64,000 nucleotides of DNA from Opitutaceae bacterium (lineage in GTDB: Bacteria > Verrucomicrobiota > Verrucomicrobiia > Opitutales > Opitutaceae), in contig JAQTYQ010000023.1 in NCBI GenBank assembly GCA_028688225.1, positions 1 to 64,000 on the forward strand, written 5' to 3'. Positions within the stretch are counted from its first letter, which is position 1; each line of letters opens with the position of its first letter. Below are positions 8,565-16,529 of the stretch, piece after piece. Position numbers and translations under genes: made by a program. Under the pieces are notes generated by a model. It did no database searches, was not told the DNA's origin, and worked only from the letters and a program-made list of their open reading frames with translations.

Positions 8565-9590
8565 TCAATTGGCCCGCATGCCTTCCTTGCGCCAGATATC
8601 CAGAATCAGTTCATAGCGTTCCAGTGGCATGCCGGTGTAGATGCAGTTGCTGGTGCAGAAAATGTAACCGGGGGCGCGCCGGCCGTGCTTCAAGGCGTAA
8701 CGAGCGGATGCAATCGCTTCCGCCTCCGTCCCCGTCTGCAGCAGGCCGCAGTTGACGTTGCCGCACAGGCAGACCTGATCGGCGTAGCGGTCCACGATCT
8801 GGGCGATATCGACGCCTGCTTGCGGGTCGAGCGAGTGCAGGGCGTGCGGGTGGCACTGCACGAGCTGGTCCACGATCGGCAGGATATTCCCGTCGGTATG
8901 CTTGATCGTATAGAAACCGAGCGCCCGGTAACCGGCAATGACTTCGGCCAGATAGGGGGCGACGAATTCGGCGAACATGGCCGGCGGCATGAAGGGCCCG
9001 GTGTTGAAACAGTAGTCGGAGCATAGCGCAAAAGCGTCCAATCCGCCATGCGCCCGATAAGTCTCGGCCAGCGCCAGGCTTTGCTGCAGCCGTTCGCGCG
9101 CCTCGCGCTGCAGCCCTTCCTGGTCCTCGTAGAGCCGGATCGATAGCTGCTCCATCCCGGCGCCATCGGGGATGGCAAACGTCGGGTCGCCGTGACACAT
9201 GAGGAAATAGCGATCGCCGGTCCGCTCGCGAATGGCATCAATCAGCGGCCGCATCTGGTTCGGCGCGCGCGGATCGGTATGCAGGAAGATGGCGTCGTGG
9301 TCGTAACGCTCGGCTGTGCGCAAATAGACGTCCGCCAGATCGTCGATGTGCAGCCTGCGCTCCCGGTCGGACATCTGGTCCCATTGCGCGTAGTTGCGCT
9401 GGCCGGGATGGACCTTGCCGAAGGCCTCCATGGTCAGAAAGAACACCAGTTCAAAATGCGGGACGCGACCCGGCCGCGGCCGGCGTTCCAACGCGGCGAT
9501 AAAACGCTCGCGCGGCGTCAGGGCGGGAGTCGGCTGATGGGCTGAAACCGCCTCGACGATGCCTCGCAGCTTGGGAATGGATTTTTTCAT
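8565..9590 (-). CDS. Uroporphyrinogen-decarboxylase superfamily protein (URO-D-like)
   Basis: About 341 residues of TIM-barrel type. URO-D/MtaA-like landmarks are present: an N-terminal LTPRERFIAALERR helix, the KHTDGNI strand, SLDPQAGVD, and the C-terminal LCGNVNCGLLQTGT and GYIFCTSNCIY segments. Real HemE would carry a different N-terminal substrate motif, so this is not haem synthesis. Such proteins include corrinoid/CoM methyltransferases and many uncharacterised members in sugar loci of Verrucomicrobiota and Planctomycetota. The start was set at the ATG at 9590 (KKSIPKLRG follows); an open frame continues upstream to 9746 into the preceding gene. Its position between a mannosidase and an isomerase suggests work on a sugar or methylated sugar, which is inference. 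Confidence 0.8.
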   Translation of the reverse strand: MKKSIPKLRGIVEAVSAHQPTPALTPRERFIAALERRPRPGRVPHFELVFFLTMEAFGKVHPGQRNYAQWDQMSDRERRLHIDDLADVYLRTAERYDHDAIFLHTDPRAPNQMRPLIDAIRERTGDRYFLMCHGDPTFAIPDGAGMEQLSIRLYEDQEGLQREARERLQQSLALAETYRAHGGLDAFALCSDYCFNTGPFMPPAMFAEFVAPYLAEVIAGYRALGFYTIKHTDGNILPIVDQLVQCHPHALHSLDPQAGVDIAQIVDRYADQVCLCGNVNCGLLQTGTEAEAIASARYALKHGRRAPGYIFCTSNCIYTGMPLERYELILDIWRKEGMRAN

Positions 9591-9646
9591 TTCCCTGTTC
9601 GCTCGCTTTTCAAGGTATGATTCTGCCTTCCTCCCCGGCGGCCAAA

Positions 9647-12175
9647 TTATCGTGCATCGGCGGCCACGCGAAAGTTTTTGATGCCGTGGTTCAGCGCGTG
9701 ACAGAGGTCGATGCCCTGCTGCGGGGTCTGGATGTGCGGGCCCCATTCGAGGCGGTAGGTGAATTCATGAAAACCGCCCAGGCTGGCCTCGAAATTCGTC
9801 TCCCAATAATTCGTCATCACCCAGCTGTAAGGCTTGAGGGGCCGCCCGGGCAGCTGCGGACTGCCCATCACATGCCGCTGGCCATGCGTCAGGTCGCCGA
9901 GTTGCAGCAGGGGCGTGTCCGGTGTCGCCAGCGCCAGCCCCCGGCCGCGGCCGAGGAACACCAGGCCGTCCTGCAGGCAGTAAAAATCGGCGAGTGAGTC
10001 GGGCAGCTGGTCCTGGCGCGGACGCACCAGCGCGCCCGCCTTTTCCACCCAGAGCTCCGGCTCCGCATCCCCGCCGCTGGTGAACGGCAGCGCCACATAA
10101 AGATTTTCCGGCTCCCAGACGGATTGCTTGTTGAGCCGGATGGAAACGTCGACCCGCGGCAAATCCGCCCAGGCGGAGAGGAGCACGCGATACAGCGTGC
10201 AGCCCTCGATCGCGTAATCCAGCTGCACGGTCGCGCGCAGCGGGCCGACCTCGGTCACTTTCACCGACTCCAGCCGGCCCGCGAAATACCGGGCATCGGC
10301 ACCCTTGCGGTTGCGCCCCATCCGGCCGCGGGTCAGGATGTTGGAACTCTTCATCATGTGAGGAGTGTCGTCGTGCTTGGGCGTCACCGGTGTCACATCG
10401 TAAACCGGCATAAACGGCGCGTGGTCCGCGTCGGCGCGCAGCAGCTCGCAGCCGGCGCCCTTGTCGAACCACGAGACGATGCCCCGCTCCGGCGCAAACG
10501 CGATGCGGACAAACGGCGTCTCGAGCGCCTGGGTCGAGGCCGTCAGCACCCGTGGTTTTTCCGCGCCGATGACGTCGCAAGATCCTTCCGGTTGTATGGC
10601 CGCCGCGTCGCAGAAGCTGCGCGCGGTGTGCGAGAGCGTTGGCAGCCCCTCGCGCAGTTCCAGTCGCGCGGTCGCGCCCGGGGCCAGGTCCAGCCGCACG
10701 TCAAAGGTGAACCCGCGCGGAGCCGGCGTCTTCTGATGCGGCAGCACCTTGCCCGTCGCCGTGTCCACCACGGTCGCGGCCAGGTCACGAATGTTGAAAT
10801 CGCAAAATTCAAGGTAGAGCTTGGCCACATCCCGGACCTTCGTCGGCAACGGATTGACGGCCTGATAGAAAAACGGCCGGCCCGCCGCCAGCGGGGCTTC
10901 GCCCAACGCCTCGAAGGCGGTGTCCATCGCTTCGGCGGTGCGGGCGTAAGCCGCGGCGGCGTACGCGCCCTTGCCAGCGCCGATGGCCTTGCAGGACAGG
11001 TCCCACGGCGTGTGCATCGCATCGGAATGATTGAAGGTATGCTCGGTATAGAGCGCGATGGCATCCTCGATCCGGTGCTGGTCTTCCGCCGGGATCGGCG
11101 TGGCGAATTTCTCCGCCAGGGCCCGCAGGTAGCGGTATTCGCGTTGGGCGTGACGGCAGAGGCGCGTCTGGTCGGGCGTGGCCGCCACGCCATCCGACCA
11201 CCAGTCGGGCCAGTCGCCCCGATAGTGCGGGATATGATTGAATGCCTTCCGCACCCGGGCGCCTACGGCGGAAGGCGTGGACATCTCGATGCGGATTTGC
11301 CCGCCATGGCGGGCATTCCACTGATGGATGAACCGGATAAGCGCTTCGCTCGGCGGCGAATTGTCGGTCATCACGCCGGCAATGTGAATCGGCACGAAAT
11401 CGGCCGGGTAACCGTCCTCTTCCAGCCGACGCAGGTAGCGCGGCAGGCGGATTTCGGCCACACCCCAGTGATCAGGCGTCATGGGCTTGGGGTGCAACTC
11501 GTCCGCGAAGGAATAGGTGAGGAGCGCGCCGGGCGCGAGACCCAGGATGTTGCCTAGATTATAATGCTCGTTGAGCCAGACCAGGATCTCATCGCCTTGG
11601 GGCGTCTCCCAGAAGAATGGCCCCTGGCGCTTGCCGATGGGGGCCATGCCGTGAAGCGAGTGCAGGCAGACCAGCAGATTCTTGATGCCGGCATCGTGCA
11701 AGGCCTGCGCGTAGCCCCAACTGAAGCCATTGACGTCCGCCGACATGGCGGTGTCCAGCGGCACTCCGAGAGCCCGGGCGTAGTCCGTCCCTTTGGCCAG
11801 CATGCGGCGCAGGGTGTGGTCGTCCACCAATTCGGTGAAATGCAGGTAGGTGCCGGAAAGGCCGAACGTGCCGTCCCGGATGGCCGCCGCCAGCTCACCG
11901 TGCCGCGCCGCCGGCGTCGCTTTGAGCCATTGCTCGATCGACCAGAAGCATTCCGAGTTCCAGACGAACCCTTGCAGTCCGGCGTCGCCGGCCTTCGCCC
12001 GCCGGGCGATGTCCAGCGCCTGGTCGATGAACTGTACATGATGGCGCGCAATACGGTTCTGTGTATCGGTGTAGCCGATGTCGGTGTGGGCGTGCTGGAT
12101 CAGACAAACGGTCCACGGACGATCCAGCTTCGGCTCAAGGTCGCGGGATTCTTTCACGTTGCGGACGGTACTCAT
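9647..12175 (-). CDS. Glycoside hydrolase family 38-like protein (alpha-mannosidase type)
   Basis: An 842-residue protein. The N-terminal catalytic barrel opens with HAHTDIGYTD, matching the metal-binding HxHxD pattern of GH38, and SADVNGFSWG carries the likely nucleophile Asp. A C-terminal beta domain follows (about 540-830). It is diverged from classical GH38 and may belong to a DUF5054-like side group. No signal peptide, so cytoplasmic, implying that substrate enters before hydrolysis. Its ATG lies 1 nt after the stop of the first symporter gene, and 56 nt separate it from the UroD-like gene downstream. The substrate is probably an alpha-mannoside; no residue seen here fixes linkage. Confidence 0.8.
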   Translation of the reverse strand: MSTVRNVKESRDLEPKLDRPWTVCLIQHAHTDIGYTDTQNRIARHHVQFIDQALDIARRAKAGDAGLQGFVWNSECFWSIEQWLKATPAARHGELAAAIRDGTFGLSGTYLHFTELVDDHTLRRMLAKGTDYARALGVPLDTAMSADVNGFSWGYAQALHDAGIKNLLVCLHSLHGMAPIGKRQGPFFWETPQGDEILVWLNEHYNLGNILGLAPGALLTYSFADELHPKPMTPDHWGVAEIRLPRYLRRLEEDGYPADFVPIHIAGVMTDNSPPSEALIRFIHQWNARHGGQIRIEMSTPSAVGARVRKAFNHIPHYRGDWPDWWSDGVAATPDQTRLCRHAQREYRYLRALAEKFATPIPAEDQHRIEDAIALYTEHTFNHSDAMHTPWDLSCKAIGAGKGAYAAAAYARTAEAMDTAFEALGEAPLAAGRPFFYQAVNPLPTKVRDVAKLYLEFCDFNIRDLAATVVDTATGKVLPHQKTPAPRGFTFDVRLDLAPGATARLELREGLPTLSHTARSFCDAAAIQPEGSCDVIGAEKPRVLTASTQALETPFVRIAFAPERGIVSWFDKGAGCELLRADADHAPFMPVYDVTPVTPKHDDTPHMMKSSNILTRGRMGRNRKGADARYFAGRLESVKVTEVGPLRATVQLDYAIEGCTLYRVLLSAWADLPRVDVSIRLNKQSVWEPENLYVALPFTSGGDAEPELWVEKAGALVRPRQDQLPDSLADFYCLQDGLVFLGRGRGLALATPDTPLLQLGDLTHGQRHVMGSPQLPGRPLKPYSWVMTNYWETNFEASLGGFHEFTYRLEWGPHIQTPQQGIDLCHALNHGIKNFRVAADAR

Positions 12176-12176
12176 T

Positions 12177-14171
12177 TTATTTGGTCGTTGCCGGTAGCGT
12201 AGCGCCTACGCCTGTCAGAGTGAATGCATCTTTTCGCTGGAGCGGCTTCCACCAGAAGAAGTACATGCCGGTCAGCCCGATCAGGAAGAGCGGCAGCGTG
12301 CACCAGAACGACTGGTAGGATTTGATCACCAGCTGCATCGGCAGCAGGAACAGCGTGACCTGCCACAGCAGCGCGAAGGGCACGGTGGCGATGTCCCGGC
12401 GGTTCTCGCGGTCAATGGCCGCCCGTTCGGCGCCCTGAAACTCCTGGCGCAGCGGCCTCCACCAGCCGAACGGCCGTGTCGTCCGGTAAAAATGCCTCAG
12501 CACCGGCATCGGCGTGGGCGAGGTGAGCAGCGAACCGCCGATGGTGCCGGCGAACGACACCCCGGTCATGAGCAGAAACTGCGTCGTCTCGGGCATCTGT
12601 GGATACACGGCACGTTGCAGCACCGCCCCCACGGCGCCGAGCAGGATCCCGCCGATGACACCCCAGGCGTTGCAGCGCCACCAGTAGAGCCGCAACATCT
12701 GCGGTGCGAGCTGGCCCGCCGTCAGGCTCATGATGCTCCACCCCCAGATATTGTTGATGCTCGTGGCCGCGACGCCGAAGTAGAAGCCGACGATGACAAT
12801 CCCCAGCGTCGAGGCGTAGGAGGCGACGATCAATTCGCGGTTGGCGGCCTTCGGACGGAGGAAATTCTGATAGATGTCCTTCACGAAATAGCCGCTGGAC
12901 ATGTTCACCATGCCGTTTTTGCAGGACATCATGGCGGCGAACATCGCCACGACGAGCATGCCCTTCAGGCCCGTGGGCACCATGTTCATCAACACGGCGG
13001 GCAGGATCTGCTCAGGGTTGACCGTGCCTTGGAAGCCGACCAGCGGCAGCTTGCCCTGCCAATCGTGGCCGAGCAGGGCCTGGAGCTGGTTGATCAGTTC
13101 TGGCGGGTATTTGGCCGGCGAGTTGATGATGCTGCTGGTCAAATCGTGCCAGAACGCCGCCGTGGTCTGCGGCGAATAGGCGTGGATCAACTCTGCCGCG
13201 CGCTGCACGATCGCCGGGTCGGGATACAGGGCGTGCACCAGATAAATCCCCATCACGGCGAAGCCGATCATCAAGGGCCAGCGGAACATCACCATCACGC
13301 CTTGCAGCAGCGACTGCAGCCCGCAATCGCGGTCGCTGCGCGCGCCGAAGTAGCGCGGTTCGGCGCCCGTCCCAAAACCGCCGATGACGTTCCGCACGAA
13401 ATAGAACGTCATCATCATCATCAGCAGCGAATAGGGTTCGTAACCGGCGGGCATGGGCGTGTACCAGGCGGGGTGGGAGTTGGTCCACTCGGCATTGCCG
13501 GTGACGTGCGCGGCCGTGGCCGCCAGGCTGGCGGTGTCGGGCACCAGATGCCACGCCATCAAGGCGATGATGATGCACGAGGCCATGACGATGGCTCCCT
13601 GCACGAGGTCGGTCAGGACCACGCCGTAGAAGCCCGCACTCATCGTGTAGAGCGTCGTCACCGTGATCAGCACCAGCGTGGTGTAGAGCGGCGGCCAGGG
13701 GAAGAACATGCCGAGAAACAAACTCGCTCCCCGGATGAGATAAGCCAGGCCCATGATCGTGATGAGGATATTGACCGCGGCCGACAGCAGCCGCACGCCT
13801 TCCGCCGCCTTGCCTTCGCCGAAGCGGTAGGTCATCCATTCGGCCCCGGTCATGCAGCCGGAGCGGCGGTGCCATTTGCCGGTGTAGGCCAGCATGAACG
13901 CCAGGATCAGCACCGCTCCGCCGCGGAATTCGATGTAGAGGCCGCGGGGTCCGAGCATGTAGAGGAACGAGGTGATGATCATCGTTCCGGTGAGATCGAA
14001 CCAGTTGGCCATGCCGGCGACGCCGAGCAGATACCACGGCAGGGTGCGTCCCCCGAGGAAGTAATGATCCAGGCCGGAGCTGGCCTTGCGCGTCATGAGG
14101 ACGCCCATGATCAGGCTCAGGCCGAGGTAGCCGATGATGATGGCGTAGTCGAGGGGGGCGAGGGAATGCAT
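12177..14171 (-). CDS. Sodium:solute symporter, copy 1 of three tandem paralogs
   Basis: About 664 residues with 13-14 hydrophobic segments, of the SSS/SGLT family. Recognisable are SSGLDHYFLGGRTLPWYLL after helix 1, the ANWFDLTGTM segment, and the SSGYFVKDIYQNF loop. These carriers import sugars or other solutes with Na+. The start was chosen at the ATG at 14171, because all three paralogs begin HSLAPLDYA after the methionine; the open frame runs 9 codons further upstream. The C-terminus is ~9 residues longer than the other copies. Nearly every block of sequence can be matched to copies 2 and 3 by eye. It is preceded by a GxGYxYP relic and followed directly by the GH38-like gene. Confidence 0.9.
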   Translation of the reverse strand: MHSLAPLDYAIIIGYLGLSLIMGVLMTRKASSGLDHYFLGGRTLPWYLLGVAGMANWFDLTGTMIITSFLYMLGPRGLYIEFRGGAVLILAFMLAYTGKWHRRSGCMTGAEWMTYRFGEGKAAEGVRLLSAAVNILITIMGLAYLIRGASLFLGMFFPWPPLYTTLVLITVTTLYTMSAGFYGVVLTDLVQGAIVMASCIIIALMAWHLVPDTASLAATAAHVTGNAEWTNSHPAWYTPMPAGYEPYSLLMMMMTFYFVRNVIGGFGTGAEPRYFGARSDRDCGLQSLLQGVMVMFRWPLMIGFAVMGIYLVHALYPDPAIVQRAAELIHAYSPQTTAAFWHDLTSSIINSPAKYPPELINQLQALLGHDWQGKLPLVGFQGTVNPEQILPAVLMNMVPTGLKGMLVVAMFAAMMSCKNGMVNMSSGYFVKDIYQNFLRPKAANRELIVASYASTLGIVIVGFYFGVAATSINNIWGWSIMSLTAGQLAPQMLRLYWWRCNAWGVIGGILLGAVGAVLQRAVYPQMPETTQFLLMTGVSFAGTIGGSLLTSPTPMPVLRHFYRTTRPFGWWRPLRQEFQGAERAAIDRENRRDIATVPFALLWQVTLFLLPMQLVIKSYQSFWCTLPLFLIGLTGMYFFWWKPLQRKDAFTLTGVGATLPATTK

Positions 14172-14344
14172 GAGGGTGCCTGGGCGGTCGCGGCGCAACC
14201 AACTCCGCCGCTGAGAAGGGCAGGTTGGAGGGGTGTTGCCAAGGGAGGATGTGACGTTGCTGGCAGAATCTTAAGGTATACTAAGACGGATAAAACCTCC
14301 TGATGGGCTATCTTGCTCTGCTCATCATTCTTTGGGTTGTCAGC

Positions 14345-14476
14345 AGGGTGCGCAGAACGCGTATAGGTCCGGTACTTCGAAATTCTGGTCCGGACGGTCG
14401 CGCTGCTGGGCGGTGGGCATGTGGCGTATTTGGAGAACGCAAAGCCGCCGCTCAACCCGGTCAGGTGGCGGCCGGA
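14345..14476 (-). pseudogene. Relic of a second GxGYxYP gene between symporter copies
   Basis: Reverse-strand translation of about 14422-14476 reads SGRHLTGLSGGFAFSKYA, matching AGRHMTELAGFFAFSKYS at residues 285-302 of the GxGYxYP protein at 18610-20409. In another frame, about 14346-14405 reads RPDQNFEVPDLYAFCA, matching RPDLNFEVLDPYTFFA near residues 576-591 of the same protein. So two distant pieces are joined, about 270 codons are missing and the frame is broken. The relic overlaps the last codons of symporter copy 2 and precedes copy 1 in transcription, where an intact GxGYxYP gene would stand relative to a symporter. It marks an ancestral duplication followed by decay. Confidence 0.75.
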
Positions 14477-16428
14477 GTAAACGCCTCTTTGCGCATGAGC
14501 GGCTTCCACCAGAAGAAATACATGCCGGTCAGCCCGATCAGGAAGAGCGGCAGCGTGCACCAGAACGCTTGGTAGGATTTGATGACCAGCTGCATCGGCA
14601 GCAGGAACAGCGTGACCTGCCACAAGAGCGCGAACGGCACGGTGAGGATGTCCCGGCGGTTCTCGCGGTCAACTGTTGCCCGCTCGGCGCCCTGAAACAC
14701 CTGGCGCAGCGGCCTCCACCAGCCGAACGGCCGTGTCGTCCGGTAAAAATGCTGCAGCACGGGCATCGGTGTGGGCTGCGTGAGCAGCGAACCGCCGATG
14801 GTGCCGCCGAAGGACAACGCGGTCATGATCGTAAATTGCATCGCTTCGGACATCTGGGGATACATAGCACGCTGCAGCACCGCCCCCACGCCGCCGAGCA
14901 CGATCCCGCCGATGCAGCCCCAGGCGTTGCAGCGCCACCAATAGAGCCGCAGCATTTGCGGCGCGAGCTGGCCCGCCGTCAGGCTCATGGCGATCCATCC
15001 CCACAGATTGTTGATGCTGGTGGCCGCGACGCCGAAGTAGAAGCCCACGATGACGATCCCAAGGGTCGAGGCGTAGGAGGCGACGATCAGTTCCCGGTTG
15101 CCGGCTTTGGGACGGAGGAAGTTCTGGTAGATGTCCTTCACGAAATAACCGCTGGACATGTTCACAAAGCCGTTCTTGCAGGACATCATCGCGGCGAACA
15201 TGGCCACGACAATCAGGCCCTTCAGTCCCGTCGGGATCATGTTCATGAGCACGGCGGGCAGGATCTGCTCGGGATTGACCGTACCATGGAAGCCGACCAG
15301 CGGCAGCTTGCCCTGCCAATCGTGGCCGAGCAGGGCCTGGAGCTGGTTGATCAGTTCCGGCGGATACTTTGCCGGCGAGTTGATGATGTTGCTGGTCAGG
15401 TCGTGCCAGAAGGCCGCCGTGGTCTGCGGCGAGTAGGTGTGGATCAGGTCGGCCGCGCGCTGCACGATGGCCGGATCGGGATAAAGGGAATGCACCAGAT
15501 AGATGCCCATGACGGCGAAGCCGATCATCAGTGGCCAGCGGAACATCACCATCACGCCTTGCTGCAGCGACTGCAGCCCGCAGTCGCGGTCGCTGCGCGC
15601 GCCAAAGTAGCGCGGTTCGGCGCCCGTCCCAAAACCGCCGATGACGTTACGCAAAAAATAGAAAGACATCATCATGAACAGCAGCGAATAGGGCTCGTAG
15701 CCGGGAGGCATGGGCGTGTGCCAAACGGGATGAGAGTCGGTCCAATTGGGATTACCGGTGACGTGCGCGGCCGTCGCGGCCAGGCTGGCGGTGTCGGGCA
15801 CCAGGTGCCACGCCATCACGGCGATGATGGCGCACGACACCATGACAATGATGCCTTGGACCAGATCCGTCAGGACCACGCCGTAGAAGCCGGCGCTCAT
15901 CGTGTAGAGCGTCGTCACGGTGACGAGCACCAGCGTGGTGTAAAACGGCGGCCAGGGGAAAAACATGCCGAGGAACAAGCTCGCCCCCCGGATGAGGTAG
16001 GCCAGCATCATGACCGAGGTAAGGATATTGACCACCGCCGACAGCAGCCGCACGCCTTCCGCCGCCTTGTTTTCACCAAAACGGTAGACGTTCCATTCCG
16101 CGCCGGTCATGCAGCCGGAGCGGCGGTGCCATTTGCCGGTGTAAGCCAGCAAGAACGCCAGGATCAACACCGCCCCGCCGCGGAACTCGATGTAGAGTCC
16201 ACGCGGCCCCAGCATGTACAGGAACGAGGTGATGATCATCGTCCCGGTCAGGTCGAACCAGTTCGCCATGCCGGCGACGCCGAGGAGGTACCAGGGGAGC
16301 GTGCGACCCCCGAGGAAGTAGTGATCGATGCCGGAGCTGGCCTTGCGCGTCATGAGGACGCCCATGATCAGGCTCAGGCCGAGGTAGCCGATGATGATGG
16401 CGTAGTCGAGGGGGGCTAAGGAATGCAT
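14461..16428 (-). CDS. Sodium:solute symporter, copy 2 of three tandem paralogs
   Basis: A 655-residue SSS-family carrier, collinear with copies 1 and 3. It shares with copy 1 the KAAEGVRLLSA segment near residue 120 and the SSGYFVKDIYQNF loop, but differs at NMIPTGLKGLIVV, where copies 1 and 3 agree with each other (NMVPTGLKGMLVV). The stop codon at 14461 lies inside sequence derived from a degenerate GxGYxYP gene, so the natural 3' end may have been altered by the deletion that created that relic. An inner-membrane Na+-coupled importer; substrate unknown but expected to match the operon's glycosides or their monosaccharides. Confidence 0.9.
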   Translation of the reverse strand: MHSLAPLDYAIIIGYLGLSLIMGVLMTRKASSGIDHYFLGGRTLPWYLLGVAGMANWFDLTGTMIITSFLYMLGPRGLYIEFRGGAVLILAFLLAYTGKWHRRSGCMTGAEWNVYRFGENKAAEGVRLLSAVVNILTSVMMLAYLIRGASLFLGMFFPWPPFYTTLVLVTVTTLYTMSAGFYGVVLTDLVQGIIVMVSCAIIAVMAWHLVPDTASLAATAAHVTGNPNWTDSHPVWHTPMPPGYEPYSLLFMMMSFYFLRNVIGGFGTGAEPRYFGARSDRDCGLQSLQQGVMVMFRWPLMIGFAVMGIYLVHSLYPDPAIVQRAADLIHTYSPQTTAAFWHDLTSNIINSPAKYPPELINQLQALLGHDWQGKLPLVGFHGTVNPEQILPAVLMNMIPTGLKGLIVVAMFAAMMSCKNGFVNMSSGYFVKDIYQNFLRPKAGNRELIVASYASTLGIVIVGFYFGVAATSINNLWGWIAMSLTAGQLAPQMLRLYWWRCNAWGCIGGIVLGGVGAVLQRAMYPQMSEAMQFTIMTALSFGGTIGGSLLTQPTPMPVLQHFYRTTRPFGWWRPLRQVFQGAERATVDRENRRDILTVPFALLWQVTLFLLPMQLVIKSYQAFWCTLPLFLIGLTGMYFFWWKPLMRKEAFTPAAT

Positions 16429-16529
16429 GGGGTCGGGTTAAGGGTGATCGCGGCTCGGTCGGCCCCGCCGCGCGGGCGCGAGGTTAACGCCGAGATTTCA
16501 TGACGGCGCGCTGACGCAGTTTGGCTCGA

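Noticed and set aside
14332-16419. 695-residue plus-strand open frame over symporter copy 2, with similar ones over copies 1 and 3
   Set aside because: Histidine/arginine-rich antisense frames that arise because the three symporter genes share codon patterns. No start context or domains.
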